From Streptomyces sp. NBC_00490 (GTDB lineage Bacteria > Actinomycetota > Actinomycetes > Streptomycetales > Streptomycetaceae): a stretch of DNA of 64,000 nucleotides. The stretch covers positions 6,200,001-6,264,000 of the forward strand of contig NZ_CP107869.1 in the NCBI RefSeq assembly GCF_036013645.1, in the 5' to 3' direction. Below the pieces are notes generated by a model. That model did not search any database. It was not told where the DNA came from and saw only the letters and a list, made by a program, of their open reading frames with translations. Both the position numbers and the translations under genes were made by a program. Numbering within the stretch: position 1 is the stretch's first letter; each line of letters begins with the position of its first letter. This document shows, piece after piece, positions 34,014-45,090 of this stretch.

Positions 34014-35927
34014 ATGAACAAGAACATCCGCCGCTCCATCGTCATAGCCGCCGGCGTCACCGGCGCGTGGGCGCTCGGCTCCTCCGTGGCCAGCGCTGAT
34101 GAACTGCCCGCTTCCTCGCTGTCCATGTCCGACACGACGACCGATGTCACTGACGCCCTGACCGACACGGTCGACGGCGCCGTCACCGAGGTGCGGGACA
34201 CCGTCTCCGGCGTGACCTCGACAGCCGAGAACACCGCGGCGACGGCCACGCCCAAGGCGACCGACACGGTCTCCGAGACGGCAGGCACCGCCACCCACCA
34301 GGCCCGCCGCTCCGTGGACGCGAAGGTCACCGTCCCGCAGACCACCGCGACCTCGAACAAGGCCTCGAAGATCAAGGGCGCCGCGGCCATCCAGGGCGCG
34401 AAGGCCGCCCGTGCCGCGCAGGCGAAGGCCAAGGACACAGCGGACGAGACCGTCACCACCGTCCGGGCCACCGTCTCCGACGCGACGTCCCCGCAGGACG
34501 ACGTCGACTACCTCTTCGGCCCCCTCGCCGCCTTCGCCCCGGAGCTCGAGCAGGCCCTCGCCGGCGCCCAGACCAAGCTCCAGGGTGTCCAGTCGGCGGC
34601 CCGTACCCACGCGCAGGGCGTCGACGGCGTCGTACGGACCAAGGCGCGGCAGACCGTCGCGGGCGCGGGCCGCACCGCCACCGGCGTGACCGGCGCCGCG
34701 CAGGCCACGGTCACCGGGGCCGAGGGCCGTGCCGGCGACGCGCTCACCGTCGCCCGGGGCGAGGCCGGAACCGTCACGACGGCCGCCGGGGCGAGCGTCT
34801 CCTCCGTCCCGAGCCACATCACGGGCACCGTGGCCGCCGTTCCCGGCACCGTCGCCCCGATCGTCGACGAGACGGTCGCGGTGGCCGTGCCCCCGCTGGC
34901 CACCGCCGCCGTGGACGGTGTCGTCCCGGTCGCCGGCCGGACGGTCGCCGGTGTCGTCCCGACCGCCGAGCACGCCGTCGCCGGGGCCGTCCCGGTCGCC
35001 ACCGGCACGGTGGAAGGCGTGAGTCCGGTCGCCCACGGCGTGGTCGACGGCGTCACCCCGGTCGTCGGCCACACGGTCGGCGAGGTCACCCCGGTCGTCG
35101 GCGGCACGGTCGCCGGTGTCGGGTACACCGCCCACCACACCGTCGGCGCCGCGACCGCGCTCGCCCACGGTGTCGTGGCCGACGTCCAGCCGGTCGCCGC
35201 CGGTGCCGTCCAGGGCGTGGGGCAGACCGCCGGGACCGCCGTCCACGGCGTCCGGCCCGTCGCGACCGCCACGGTCGGCGACGTCGACCACCTCGCCGGT
35301 GCGGCCGTCCACGGCGTCGCCCCCGTCGCCACCGGCGCGGTCGCCGACCTCCACCCAGTCGTGGACGGCGTCGCCACCGACGTACCCGCCTACGCCACCG
35401 GCCTCGTCGGTCAGGTCGCCGCCGACGCCACAGCTGCCGTGCTGCCGCCGGTCGCGCATGCCGCCGTGCACGGCGTGGTCCCGGTCGCGGGGCAGGCCGT
35501 CGCGGACGCGGACGGGCTGGCGTACGGCGTGGTCGGCGACGTCCGGCCCGTCGTGGGCGGCGTCGCGCCGCTCGCGTACGGCGTGGCCGGGCACACCGCC
35601 GATCTGTCGTACGGCGTGACGGCGGAGGTCCACTCCTTCGCGCAGGGCGTCGCGCAGCCCGTCGTCGGTCTGGTCCAGCCCGTCGTGCAGGGCGTCACGG
35701 GCGGCGCCGGGAACCTCGCGTACGGCGTCACGGGTGACGTCGCCCCCTTCGCGTACGGCGTCGTCGGGGACGTGGCGCCCGTCGTCGGCGATGTGGCACC
35801 TGTCGTCGGTCACACGGTCGACGGGGTGACCCCGCTCGCCGGGAACGCCGTCGCCGGTGTCCAGGGCGTCGCCGAGTCGCTCACGCCGGGATACGCGCAG
35901 CAGTACGGCGGCGCGTACAACGCCTGA
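34014..35927 (+). CDS. Secreted protein of 11-residue repeats
   Basis: 637 residues. The signal peptide MNKNIRRSIVIAAGVTGAWA continues to an SSVASA site. Residues ~40-300 are Thr/Ala-rich helix-like sequence. From Gly302 to ~508 there is an almost unbroken array of 11-residue units with consensus (G/D)VxPVAxxxVx, for example GVVPVAGRTVA, GVSPVAHGVVD, GVTPVVGHTVG and DVQPVAAGAVQ; less regular units with LAYGV continue to ~617. There are no Cys and no catalytic motif. I do not recognise a family. The amphipathic period suggests a fibrous or surface-coating protein. Its start has only a weak ribosome site (AAGGATC). Confidence 0.8.
   Translation: MNKNIRRSIVIAAGVTGAWALGSSVASADELPASSLSMSDTTTDVTDALTDTVDGAVTEVRDTVSGVTSTAENTAATATPKATDTVSETAGTATHQARRSVDAKVTVPQTTATSNKASKIKGAAAIQGAKAARAAQAKAKDTADETVTTVRATVSDATSPQDDVDYLFGPLAAFAPELEQALAGAQTKLQGVQSAARTHAQGVDGVVRTKARQTVAGAGRTATGVTGAAQATVTGAEGRAGDALTVARGEAGTVTTAAGASVSSVPSHITGTVAAVPGTVAPIVDETVAVAVPPLATAAVDGVVPVAGRTVAGVVPTAEHAVAGAVPVATGTVEGVSPVAHGVVDGVTPVVGHTVGEVTPVVGGTVAGVGYTAHHTVGAATALAHGVVADVQPVAAGAVQGVGQTAGTAVHGVRPVATATVGDVDHLAGAAVHGVAPVATGAVADLHPVVDGVATDVPAYATGLVGQVAADATAAVLPPVAHAAVHGVVPVAGQAVADADGLAYGVVGDVRPVVGGVAPLAYGVAGHTADLSYGVTAEVHSFAQGVAQPVVGLVQPVVQGVTGGAGNLAYGVTGDVAPFAYGVVGDVAPVVGDVAPVVGHTVDGVTPLAGNAVAGVQGVAESLTPGYAQQYGGAYNA
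34917..35864 (+). repeat. 33-bp coding tandem repeat array
   Basis: About 18 regular units of 33 bp encoding (G/D)VxPVAxxxVx, then irregular units. Codon-level words such as GGCGTC, CCGGTC and GTCGCC recur at 33-bp intervals. One unit near residue 478 is two codons short. Confidence 0.85.
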
Positions 35928-36099
35928 CCGTCCCCCACCTCCGCCGCCCTCGAAGCGGCGGACCGACCGACTCCGTGAGGACACAGGACCCGGACGGCCG
36001 AAAGCCGTCGGTCCGTCCGGCCGACACCTCACGGACGGGGCGGAGCGGTCCCCATTGGGGTGGGGATCGACTGCCCCGTGCCCCCTCAAGGGGCTGCTC

Positions 36100-36140
36100 A
36101 AGGGGCCTCACCGGGTCAACCCCAGCCCGGTGAGGCCCTT
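36100..36140 (+). terminator. Terminator downstream of the repeat protein
   Basis: GGGCCTCACCGGG (36103-36115) pairs perfectly with CCCGGTGAGGCCC (36126-36138), loop of 10 nt, flanked by AA and TT. It lies in the 470-bp gap before sucC, which otherwise holds only regulatory sequence. Confidence 0.85.
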
Positions 36141-36198
36141 CCCCATGACCCCCTCGGCCCCTCACATCTGGCACAGCGTGCCAGTGAGGGCGGCATCA

Positions 36199-36214
36199 TG
36201 TGACAGGTATCACC
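36199..36214. promoter_or_regulatory. CRP-like site upstream of sucCD
   Basis: TGTGA-N6-TCACC, a 9-of-10 match to the classical CRP consensus TGTGA-N6-TCACA. It lies 185 bp before sucC. A weak -10 GATAAC follows near 36257. Streptomyces has a CRP homologue that acts on central metabolism, so binding is plausible. Confidence 0.4.
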
Positions 36215-36398
36215 GCTCAGGTGTGACCCTCGATTTAGGGGCCCCCTGCAAGCAGCGATAACCTGCGAGACGGACATGCCGCGCGCTCGGACACCGTGTG
36301 CGCCTCCCTTGTGACAGACACGGTCGGACGTCACGTTGCCCTCGCGGCACGCCCACGCAGACAACGAACCGCGAGATCACTGATAGGGACGGAAGCGC

Positions 36399-37577
36399 GT
36401 GGACCTGTTCGAGTACCAGGCGAGGGACCTCTTCGCCAAGCACGATGTACCGGTGCTGGCCGGTGAAGTCATCGACACGCCTGAGGCGGCCCGCGCAGCC
36501 ACCGAGCGCCTCGGTGGCAAGTCCGTCGTCAAGGCTCAGGTGAAGGTCGGTGGCCGCGGCAAGGCCGGCGGCGTGAAGCTGGCGGCGACCGCCGACGAGG
36601 CGGTCGAGCACGCGACCAACATCCTCGGCATGGACATCAAGGGCCACACGGTCCACAAGGTGATGATCGCCGAGACGGCCCCGGAGATCCTGGAGGAGTA
36701 CTACGTCTCCTTCCTCCTGGACCGCGCCAACCGCACCTTCCTCTCCATCGCGTCCGTCGAGGGCGGCATGGAGATCGAGGAGGTGGCGGAGACTCGCCCC
36801 GAGGCCGTCGCCAAGACGCCGATCGACGCCAACGTGGGTGTGACCCCCGAGGTCGCCCGCCAGATCGTCGAGGCCGCGAACTTCCCGGCCGAGGTCGCCG
36901 ACAAGGTCGAGAACGTCCTTGTCACCCTGTGGAAGACCTTCATCGAGGAGGACGCCCTCCTCGTCGAGGTCAACCCGCTGGCCAAGGTTGCCTCCGGTGA
37001 CGTCATCGCCCTGGACGGCAAGGTCTCCCTCGACGAGAACGCCGAGTTCCGTCAGCCGGGACACGAGGCCCTCCAGGACAAGGACGCGGCCAACCCGCTC
37101 GAGGCCGCCGCCAAGGAGAAGAACCTCAACTACGTCAAGCTCGACGGCGAGGTCGGCATCATCGGCAACGGCGCGGGTCTCGTCATGAGCACCCTGGACG
37201 TCGTCGCGTACGCCGGTGAGAACCACGGCGGCGTGAAGCCGGCCAACTTCCTCGACATCGGCGGTGGCGCCTCCGCCGCCGTCATGGCGAACGGCCTGGA
37301 GATCATCCTCGGCGACCCGGACGTCAAGTCCGTGTTCGTCAACGTCTTCGGTGGCATCACCGCCTGTGACGAGGTCGCCAACGGCATCGTCCAGGCGCTG
37401 CAGCTGCTCGCCGACAAGGGCGAGGAAGTCACCAAGCCGCTGGTCGTCCGTCTGGACGGCAACAACGCCGAGCTGGGTCGCAAGATCCTCTCCGACGCCA
37501 ACCACCCGCTGGTCCAGCGCGTGGACACCATGGACGGCGCGGCCGACAAGGCCGCCGAGCTCGCGGCTGCGAAGTAA
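36399..37577 (+). CDS. sucC: Succinyl-CoA synthetase beta subunit (ADP-forming)
   Basis: 392 residues, normal length. The ATP-grasp domain opens with [19 protein letters not shown] (first residue GTG-coded) and has [17 protein letters not shown] for nucleotide binding and VEVNPLA for metal ligands. The C-terminal CoA-ligase fold includes [12 protein letters not shown] and NIFGGIT-like [11 protein letters not shown]. With SucD it makes succinate and ATP from succinyl-CoA in the TCA cycle. GACGGAA precedes the GTG. sucD begins 18 bp after its stop, so they form one operon. Confidence 0.97.
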   Translation: MDLFEYQARDLFAKHDVPVLAGEVIDTPEAARAATERLGGKSVVKAQVKVGGRGKAGGVKLAATADEAVEHATNILGMDIKGHTVHKVMIAETAPEILEEYYVSFLLDRANRTFLSIASVEGGMEIEEVAETRPEAVAKTPIDANVGVTPEVARQIVEAANFPAEVADKVENVLVTLWKTFIEEDALLVEVNPLAKVASGDVIALDGKVSLDENAEFRQPGHEALQDKDAANPLEAAAKEKNLNYVKLDGEVGIIGNGAGLVMSTLDVVAYAGENHGGVKPANFLDIGGGASAAVMANGLEIILGDPDVKSVFVNVFGGITACDEVANGIVQALQLLADKGEEVTKPLVVRLDGNNAELGRKILSDANHPLVQRVDTMDGAADKAAELAAAK

Positions 37578-37595
37578 GGACGAGGGAAAACAGCC

Positions 37596-38480
37596 ATGGC
37601 TATCTTCCTCAACAAGGACAGCAAGGTCATCGTCCAGGGCATGACCGGTGCCACGGGCATGAAGCACACCAAGCTCATGCTGGCCGACGGCACGAACATC
37701 GTCGGTGGCGTGAACCCGCGCAAGGCGGGCACGTCCGTCGACATCGACGGCAACGAGATCCCGGTCTTCGGCACGGTCGCCGAGGCGATCGAGAAGACGG
37801 GCGCCAACGTGTCCGTCCTCTTCGTACCGCCGGCCTTCGCCAAGGCCGCCGTGGTCGAGGCGATCGACGCCGAGATCCCGCTCGCGGTCGTCATCACCGA
37901 GGGCATCGCGGTCCACGACTCGGCCGCGTTCTACGCGTACGCCGTGTCGCAGGGCAACAAGACCCGGATCATCGGCCCGAACTGCCCCGGTCTCATCACC
38001 CCGGGCCAGTCGAACGCCGGCATCATCCCGGGCGACATCACCAAGCCGGGCCGCATCGGCCTGGTCTCGAAGTCCGGCACGCTGACGTACCAGATGATGT
38101 ACGAGCTGCGTGACATCGGCTTCTCGTCCGCCGTCGGCATCGGTGGCGACCCGGTCATCGGCACCACGCACATCGACGCGCTCGCCGCGTTCGAGGCCGA
38201 CCCCGACACCGACCTGATCGTCATGATCGGTGAGATCGGTGGCGACGCCGAGGAGCGTGCGGCCGCGTTCATCGCGGAGAACGTGAAGAAGCCGGTCGTC
38301 GGCTACGTCGCGGGCTTCACCGCGCCCGAGGGCAAGACCATGGGCCACGCCGGCGCCATCGTCTCCGGCTCCTCCGGCACGGCCGCCGCGAAGAAGGAGG
38401 CCCTCGAGGCCGCCGGCGTCAAGGTCGGCAAGACGCCGACCGAGACGGCGAAGCTGGCGCGGGAGATCCTCGCCGGCTGA
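37596..38480 (+). CDS. sucD: Succinyl-CoA synthetase alpha subunit
   Basis: 294 residues. The N-terminal CoA-binding Rossmann domain has [16 protein letters not shown]. The catalytic phospho-His is in [18 protein letters not shown] near residue 250. [13 protein letters not shown] and GEIGGDAEE are typical of the family. AAGGACGAGGG upstream is a good ribosome site. It completes the heterodimer with SucC. Confidence 0.97.
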   Translation: MAIFLNKDSKVIVQGMTGATGMKHTKLMLADGTNIVGGVNPRKAGTSVDIDGNEIPVFGTVAEAIEKTGANVSVLFVPPAFAKAAVVEAIDAEIPLAVVITEGIAVHDSAAFYAYAVSQGNKTRIIGPNCPGLITPGQSNAGIIPGDITKPGRIGLVSKSGTLTYQMMYELRDIGFSSAVGIGGDPVIGTTHIDALAAFEADPDTDLIVMIGEIGGDAEERAAAFIAENVKKPVVGYVAGFTAPEGKTMGHAGAIVSGSSGTAAAKKEALEAAGVKVGKTPTETAKLAREILAG

Positions 38481-38570
38481 GCGTCTGCCTGGCTGAACGT
38501 CCGATGGGCTCGCTCCGAAGGTTGGGGCGGGCCCGTCGACGCGTTACGGGGTGCCGGGTCGGGTGGTGCG

Positions 38571-38622
38571 GCGGGCGCGGGTGCGTCGTGGCTGTTCGCG
38601 CAGTTCCCCGCGCCCCTAAAAG
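38571..38622. repeat. Dispersed Streptomyces intergenic repeat
   Basis: Contains GTGCGTCGTGGCTGTTCGCG followed by CAGTTCCCCGCGCCCCTAAA, which I recognise from memory as a sequence found between genes many times in Streptomyces genomes. The 8-bp arms GGGCGCGG (38573-38580) and CCGCGCCC (38608-38615) form a long-loop hairpin. It sits between convergent sucD and the XRE/sigma-like gene, the usual place for such elements. Confidence 0.7.
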
Positions 38623-38642
38623 CACCTCCGCCGGCCCGCCGG

Positions 38643-39698
38643 CTAACGACTCAGCGGCAGTACCCTCTCCGGTCCGCTCGTCATCCCGCCCCGCAGCTTC
38701 TCCCGCAGCTCCGCCTCCGCCTCCGACAACGCGCCCTGCGCGACCCGTGGCGGCACGCCCTGGATCTCCGCGCCCGGCGCGATCGGCGGCTCGTAGTGGG
38801 TCGGGGCCGTCCGTACGGTCATTGCCGTCGTCCCGATCAGTGCCACCGTGAACGCAATGGCCGCCCGCGTCCAGAACCGCGCCCTGCGCTCACTCCCCGT
38901 CCGCACCGTCGGCGGCTTCGCGGCCCGCAGGCGTTCCGTGGAGGCGAGTTCGGCAAGCCGCCGGTGCAGCTCGGTGGGGTCGGCCAGCGCGGGCAACCTC
39001 GTGGCGACCGCCTCGCGCGCGTGCAGCAGGCGGTTCGCCGCCGCCGGCGTGCTCGCCTCCGTCTCCGCCGCGGTCTCGGGCAGGTCGAGGCCCACCCCGT
39101 CGTACAACAGCAACGTGCGGCGGTAGGGCGGGGGGAGCTTGAGGAGTACGTCCATGAGGGCGCGGTCCGACGCGTCGGCGGGCGGTGGCTCCGGGTGCCG
39201 GAATCGCGGGCGGAAGCGGTGCCAGGGGGAGAGGGCGTACTCGTACGCCGTGGCGCGTACCCAGCCCGCGGGGTCGCGGTCGACGGCCACCTCGGGCCAG
39301 CGCTGCCAGGCGAGTTGGAAGGCCCGCTCGACCGATTCGCGGGCGAGTTCGCGGCGCCCGGTGAGCAGATAGGACTGCCGTACGAGGGCCGGGGCGCAGA
39401 ACGCGTACAGCGCGTCGAAGGCCTGAGCGGGGGTCAGGGGGACGGCTGCTTCCTCGGCTTCGGGAGCCGGCTCCTCTTGAGGGGCCGTCACCTCGACCTC
39501 CGCCAAGGAGTCCAGCAGCTTCGCGTACGCCTCCCGCTTCCGGCCCCGCGGGTTCGTACGGCCGGACTCCCACGCGCGGACCGTCTCGCGGGTGGCGCCC
39601 ACCCGTTCGGCGACCTGAGCCTGCGTCAAGGACCCGGCCTCGCGCAGGCGTCGGCGTTCCTCGGGCTCGGGGAGCGGGGTCGCAGGGCTCCGGGTCAC
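38643..39698 (-). CDS. XRE HTH / ECF sigma-like / membrane-anchored regulator
   Basis: 351 residues from GTG 39698. Residues ~10-60 are an XRE-type HTH (RLREAGSLTQAQVAERVGATRETVRAWESGRTNP). A sigma70 region-2-like block follows (ALYAFCAPALVRQSYLLTG, then VERAFQLAWQRWPEVAVDRDPAGW), then a region-4-like block (LLKLPPPYRRTLLLYDGVGLDLPETAAETE). A single membrane segment (FWTRAAIAFTVALIGTTAMTV) lies near residue 290, with a short tail outside. This fusion suggests a membrane-tethered transcription regulator. It has an AT-rich palindromic promoter region. Confidence 0.82.
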   Translation of the reverse strand: MTRSPATPLPEPEERRRLREAGSLTQAQVAERVGATRETVRAWESGRTNPRGRKREAYAKLLDSLAEVEVTAPQEEPAPEAEEAAVPLTPAQAFDALYAFCAPALVRQSYLLTGRRELARESVERAFQLAWQRWPEVAVDRDPAGWVRATAYEYALSPWHRFRPRFRHPEPPPADASDRALMDVLLKLPPPYRRTLLLYDGVGLDLPETAAETEASTPAAANRLLHAREAVATRLPALADPTELHRRLAELASTERLRAAKPPTVRTGSERRARFWTRAAIAFTVALIGTTAMTVRTAPTHYEPPIAPGAEIQGVPPRVAQGALSEAEAELREKLRGGMTSGPERVLPLSR

Positions 39699-39708
39699 AG
39701 GGCGCCCC

Positions 39709-39728
39709 TTCGTACGAAAAAGTACATA
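39709..39728. promoter_or_regulatory. TTCGTACGAA palindrome next to the XRE/sigma-like gene
   Basis: TTCGTACGAA (39709-39718) followed by AAAGTACATA, 11 bp before the GTG start. The same arrangement, TTCGTACGAA-CGTACATA, occurs in the purN leader at 42759. It is a possible autoregulatory operator. Confidence 0.45.
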
Positions 39729-39794
39729 GTCGTATATTGAGCGACACTTCGGAGGTTCGCCTGTTACGACGAGAAAGCGCGTGTCGTTGGGAGC

Positions 39795-41744
39795 ATGGCG
39801 GGCGTGATCCAGATGACCGTTCGCCGAGCACCCAAGTCGTCCCCGCTCACCCGGTTGCGGGACCGATCGCCCGGACTGGCCGCGAGCCTTCTGGCCGGCC
39901 TGCTCGCGGCGGGGCTCGGGCTCGGTTCGCTCGCCGTGCTGGTGATGGTGCTGTGGATCAGTTCGCCGTATCCGGACAGCGGGCCGGGCGGTGCGCTGCA
40001 TGTCACGGCGGCGCTGTGGCTGCTGGCGCACGGGGCGGAACTGGTGCGTACCGACACGCTGTCCGGGGTCCCGGCACCGGTGGGGGTGACGCCGCTGCTG
40101 CTGGTCGTGCTGCCGGTGTGGCTGGTGCACCGCGCGGCGCGGGACGCGGTGGACGACTCCACGGAGGCTTCGGGATGGACGGCGTTCGCGGGGGTGGTCC
40201 TCGGCTATCTCGCCGTCGGGACGTGCGTCGCGCTGTACGCGGCGGGCGGTGAGCTGCGGCCTGCGTGGGTGTGGACGGCGGTGTGCGTGCCGGTGGTCGT
40301 GACGCTGGCGGCGGGTGCGGGGGTCTGGACGGCGTACGGCCGCCCGCGCGAACCGGTGGACGCCGCGCTGCTGTCGCTTCCCGCGGGGCTACGGCGTCTG
40401 CTCCTCGGCCCCGACGCCCGCCGCCGTCTCGGCACGGCGGCGCGGGCCGCGGGCGCGGGGGTGACGGTCCTGGTGGGCGGTGGTGCGTTGCTCCTGGGAA
40501 CGTCCTTGGTGTGGCACGGCGACGCGACGCGGCTCTCCTTCCTCCAGCTGACGGAGGGCTGGTCGGGCCGGTTCGCGGTGCTGCTGCTGTGCGTGGCGCT
40601 GGTGCCGAACGCGGCGGTCTGGTCGGCGTCGTACGCGCTGGGGCCGGGCTTCGTCCTGGGGACGGGGCATGTGGTGGGGCCCCTGTCCTCCGCCCCCGCC
40701 CCTCTCCTGCCACCGTTCCCGCTGCTGGCGGCGGTGCCGGGGACGGGGACGTGGGTGAACTGGGCGGCCGCGGGGGTGCCGGTGGTCGCCGGGGTGACGG
40801 TGGGGTGGTTCGTGGGGCGGGCGGGGAGCCGGAGAGCGGATGAGGGGAGCGGGGTGTTCCCCACAGGGCGGGGCGCCGCTGGAGCGAGGGCCGGGGCGTC
40901 TGTCGTGGCGCCGGGCAAGGGTGTCGGCGCACAGACGAGGGGCGCTGGGCAGACGGGCGAGCGGTCGGGGCAGCGGCCCGCCGCACCCTGGTCACGCGGC
41001 CGGACCGCCGGTACCGCCGGGCTCGCGGCCCTGCTGTGCGCGGCGGCCGTCGCGACGCTCGCCGCACTCGCGGGCGGACCGCTCGGGGTCGCCGCGCTCG
41101 CCTGGTTCGGTCCGGTGTGGTGGCTGACGGGAGCGGCGGCGCTGGCATGGGCCTCGGTGATGGCGATCCCCACGGCTCTGGGGCTGCGGGCATGGCGGTG
41201 CCGGGAGCGGCGGGTGCGGAAGCCGAAGAGCGGGAAGGCGCAGGCGCGCGGGACGGGCACGGGCGTACCCGAGCCGGGGCACGGCGCGGTGCGTCCGGAG
41301 GCGGCGGCGCGCTCATCGGAGATCGGTGGGGGGCCCGAATCCGGGGCCGGTGCGCCCCAGGCGTCCGGCGCCCGCGCGCGCGGCTGGTTCCGGCGGAAGA
41401 GGGACGCCGGTCAGGTAGTCCCGAAGGTCTCGGCGGCGGACGCGACCCTGGAGCCCCCTGCGGACGACCGGCTCTCCCCGGGTCACGGGACCGGCCCGTC
41501 CGCCCCGAAGCCCTCGCCCCGCCGCTGGTTCTCCCGCGGAAAGCCCGCCGGACGACCGACCCCGACCGACGCCACGTCCTACGACACCGGCGACGACGAC
41601 CCCGCCTTCGAGCCGTACGACTTCCTGCCAGCCGACCCCTACCCGGCGACCCACTCGCCTTGGCACGGCGACGCCTCCCGCGAGAGCCGCTGGGCGGCAC
41701 TCAAGGAGGCGTCGACACCGCTGGACCCGCCGGAGACCCCGTGA
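39795..41744 (+). CDS. DUF6350 multi-pass membrane protein
   Basis: 649 residues. Up to residue ~350 there are about nine membrane helices ([74 protein letters not shown] and others), with another pair near residues 400-455 ([23 protein letters not shown]). The C-terminal ~190 residues are Pro/Arg-rich and disordered, presumably cytoplasmic. The family is actinobacterial and uncharacterised. It directly precedes purNH in Streptomyces. ATG 39795 was used; ATG 39813 is an alternative. Confidence 0.82.
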   Translation: MAGVIQMTVRRAPKSSPLTRLRDRSPGLAASLLAGLLAAGLGLGSLAVLVMVLWISSPYPDSGPGGALHVTAALWLLAHGAELVRTDTLSGVPAPVGVTPLLLVVLPVWLVHRAARDAVDDSTEASGWTAFAGVVLGYLAVGTCVALYAAGGELRPAWVWTAVCVPVVVTLAAGAGVWTAYGRPREPVDAALLSLPAGLRRLLLGPDARRRLGTAARAAGAGVTVLVGGGALLLGTSLVWHGDATRLSFLQLTEGWSGRFAVLLLCVALVPNAAVWSASYALGPGFVLGTGHVVGPLSSAPAPLLPPFPLLAAVPGTGTWVNWAAAGVPVVAGVTVGWFVGRAGSRRADEGSGVFPTGRGAAGARAGASVVAPGKGVGAQTRGAGQTGERSGQRPAAPWSRGRTAGTAGLAALLCAAAVATLAALAGGPLGVAALAWFGPVWWLTGAAALAWASVMAIPTALGLRAWRCRERRVRKPKSGKAQARGTGTGVPEPGHGAVRPEAAARSSEIGGGPESGAGAPQASGARARGWFRRKRDAGQVVPKVSAADATLEPPADDRLSPGHGTGPSAPKPSPRRWFSRGKPAGRPTPTDATSYDTGDDDPAFEPYDFLPADPYPATHSPWHGDASRESRWAALKEASTPLDPPETP

Positions 41745-41775
41745 TCGCGAGGTGCGCCGGGCGCCGCTCCCCGCG

Positions 41776-42537
41776 TCAGCCGGGGGCCAGGATGTCCCGG
41801 AGCTTCTCCGGTACGAGTTGGCTGCAGGACTGCTTGGCCTCGTTGGTGAGGGCGTCGCTCGTGCAGGTGTAGTAGTCGCTGTAGACCAGGTGCAGGACGA
41901 ACGTCGCCGTCACCACCGCGATCGCCAGGGACGAGGTGACCAGGCCGCTGATGGCGGCCGTCCGCTGGGGGCGGCCGCCCGCTTCGGACGCCGGGGTGTC
42001 CGGGTCGGGGGTGCGCGGCTTGGCGCGCAGCGCGCTGATGCCCCAGTACAGGGCGAGCGCGCCGAGCAGCAGCGCGACGTACGGCCAGCTGAAGAGGGCG
42101 AAGAAGAACGCCCACATACCGCTCAGGAGCGAGTAACGCGCACGGCGCTGGCCCGGGTCGGTCGGGTCCCACCGCATGCCCGTGCCGGGACCGGGACCGC
42201 CCTGGCCCTCGGGCCCGGGGCCCCCGCCGGGGCGCTCGCCGAAGCCGCCGGAGGAGCGGCCCGGCTGACGGTCGCTCCACTGTCCGCCCCAGGGGGAGCG
42301 GGCGCCGTCGTCGTCGGAGGAGGAGTCGTCCGCCGGGCGACGCGGCTCCCACGGCCGGTCCGGGGTGCCCTCCGGCGGCGGGGCGAAGGGGTTGTCCTCC
42401 TCCGCCTTCCGGTCCGGCTTGTCGGAGGGCGCGTCGGGCGGAGAGGCGGGGCGCTCCCGCAGCAGCACGCCGCGGTGCTCCCCTCCCTGCACCGACTGCG
42501 GGAGGAGCGTGAGCAGTCGCAGGCTGCGGTCCGGCAT
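41776..42537 (-). CDS. Membrane protein with disordered N-terminus
   Basis: 253 residues. The first ~130 are acidic and Pro/Gly-rich ([30 protein letters not shown]). Two or three membrane segments follow: [29 protein letters not shown] and [28 protein letters not shown] short outside tail has two Cys ([16 protein letters not shown]). Function unknown. The ATG at 42537 lies next to a TTG at 42540, both after GGGGAAG. Confidence 0.75.
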   Translation of the reverse strand: MPDRSLRLLTLLPQSVQGGEHRGVLLRERPASPPDAPSDKPDRKAEEDNPFAPPPEGTPDRPWEPRRPADDSSSDDDGARSPWGGQWSDRQPGRSSGGFGERPGGGPGPEGQGGPGPGTGMRWDPTDPGQRRARYSLLSGMWAFFFALFSWPYVALLLGALALYWGISALRAKPRTPDPDTPASEAGGRPQRTAAISGLVTSSLAIAVVTATFVLHLVYSDYYTCTSDALTNEAKQSCSQLVPEKLRDILAPG

Positions 42538-42705
42538 CAAGTGAGCGTCTTCCCCTAGGTGATACGACGTCTTACGGCGGTGTGGCGTGAGCCTTCACTT
42601 CGGAAACGCACCGCACGACGACCACGTTCCCGACTCGGGCCCTCCCAGACGCTACCTTCCGGCCACGCCCCCGTCCCGTGGGGGCCGCCCGGAGTGCCGG
42701 TATCG

Positions 42706-42733
42706 TTGCTGCCGTCCGGCCGCTTCGTAGACT
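42706..42733 (+). promoter_or_regulatory. Predicted promoter of purNH
   Basis: TTGCTG (42706-42711), 16 bp, TAGACT (42728-42733). It gives a leader of ~80 nt that holds two palindromes. Confidence 0.5.
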
Positions 42734-42758
42734 TCCCCGTATCCCGGGGCGCGAAGCA

Positions 42759-42788
42759 TTCGTACGAACGTACATACGGTCGACCGTA
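42759..42788. promoter_or_regulatory. Two adjacent palindromes in the purN leader
   Basis: TTCGTACGAA (42759-42768) and TACGGTCGACCGTA (42775-42788), both perfect, just downstream of the predicted promoter. They are candidates for a repressor site controlling purine synthesis. The first is shared with the promoter of the XRE/sigma-like gene. Confidence 0.5.
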
Positions 42789-42820
42789 CGGAAAACGCTC
42801 CCCCGAGAAAGGGCCCCACC

Positions 42821-43446
42821 GTGGCCGCCAAGCCCGTGGCCAAGCGCCTCGTCGTGCTGGTCTCCGGATCCGGCACCAACCTCCAGGCGCTCCTCGACAC
42901 CATCGGCCAGGCAGGCTCGCAGGCCTACGGCGCCGAGATCGTGGCCGTAGGAGCCGACCGCGACGGCATCGAGGGGCTCGCCCGTGCCGAGCGCGCCGGG
43001 ATCCCCACCTTCGTGTGCAAGGTCAGGGACCACGGGACCCGCGAGGAGTGGGACGCCGCGCTCGCCGAGGCGACCGCCGCGTACGAGCCCGACCTGGTGG
43101 TGTCCGCCGGGTTCATGAAGATCGTGGGCAAGGAGTTCCTCGCGCGCTACGGCGGGCGGTTCGTGAACACCCATCCCGCGCTGCTGCCCAGTTTTCCCGG
43201 CGCCCACGGCGTCCGTGACGCGCTCGCGTACGGCGCCCGGGTCACCGGCTGCACCGTCCACTTCGTCGACGACGGCGTCGACACCGGACCGATCATCGCG
43301 CAGGGCGTGGTGGAGATCCGGGACGAGGACGACGAGAGCGCTCTGCACGAGCGCATCAAGGAAGTCGAGCGAAGGCTGCTCGTCGATGTCGTGGGGCGGC
43401 TAGCCCGCAACGGCTATCGCATTGAGGGACGAAAGGTAGTTATCCA

Positions 43447-43450
<4 letters not shown>
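42821..43450 (+). CDS. purN: Phosphoribosylglycinamide formyltransferase
   Basis: 209 residues. [10 protein letters not shown] near residue 15 binds GAR phosphate. The catalytic Asn-His-Asp set is seen in [16 protein letters not shown] and in the Asp of DDGVDTGPI. The enzyme transfers formyl from 10-formyl-THF to GAR, the third step of purine synthesis. The start is GTG 42821 with GAAAGG upstream. Its stop overlaps the purH GTG by 4 bp, so the two are coupled. Confidence 0.96.
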
Positions 43451-45012
<1,562 letters not shown>

Positions 45013-45061
45013 GTCGCGGCTGAGGGCGGCGGCGGGGTCTCGTCCCGTCGCCGCCCTGCCG

Positions 45062-45084
45062 TTGTCAGTGCCGGGTGAGAGCCT
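45062..45084 (+). promoter_or_regulatory. RecA-NDp/PafBC-like promoter of the small ATPase gene
   Basis: TTGTCAGTG (45062-45070), 8 bp, GAGCCT (45079-45084). The upstream element is exact; the -10 box fits TANNNT except at its first base. Seven nt after it is the A of ATG 45091, so the mRNA is probably leaderless. Confidence 0.6.
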
Positions 45085-45090
45085 GACGGC

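Noticed and set aside
32655..36101. Very long minus-strand open frame (over 1100 codons) opposite the two secreted proteins
   Set aside because: It mirrors the repeat codons of the plus-strand genes, which have signal peptides and ribosome sites; the minus product is low-complexity.
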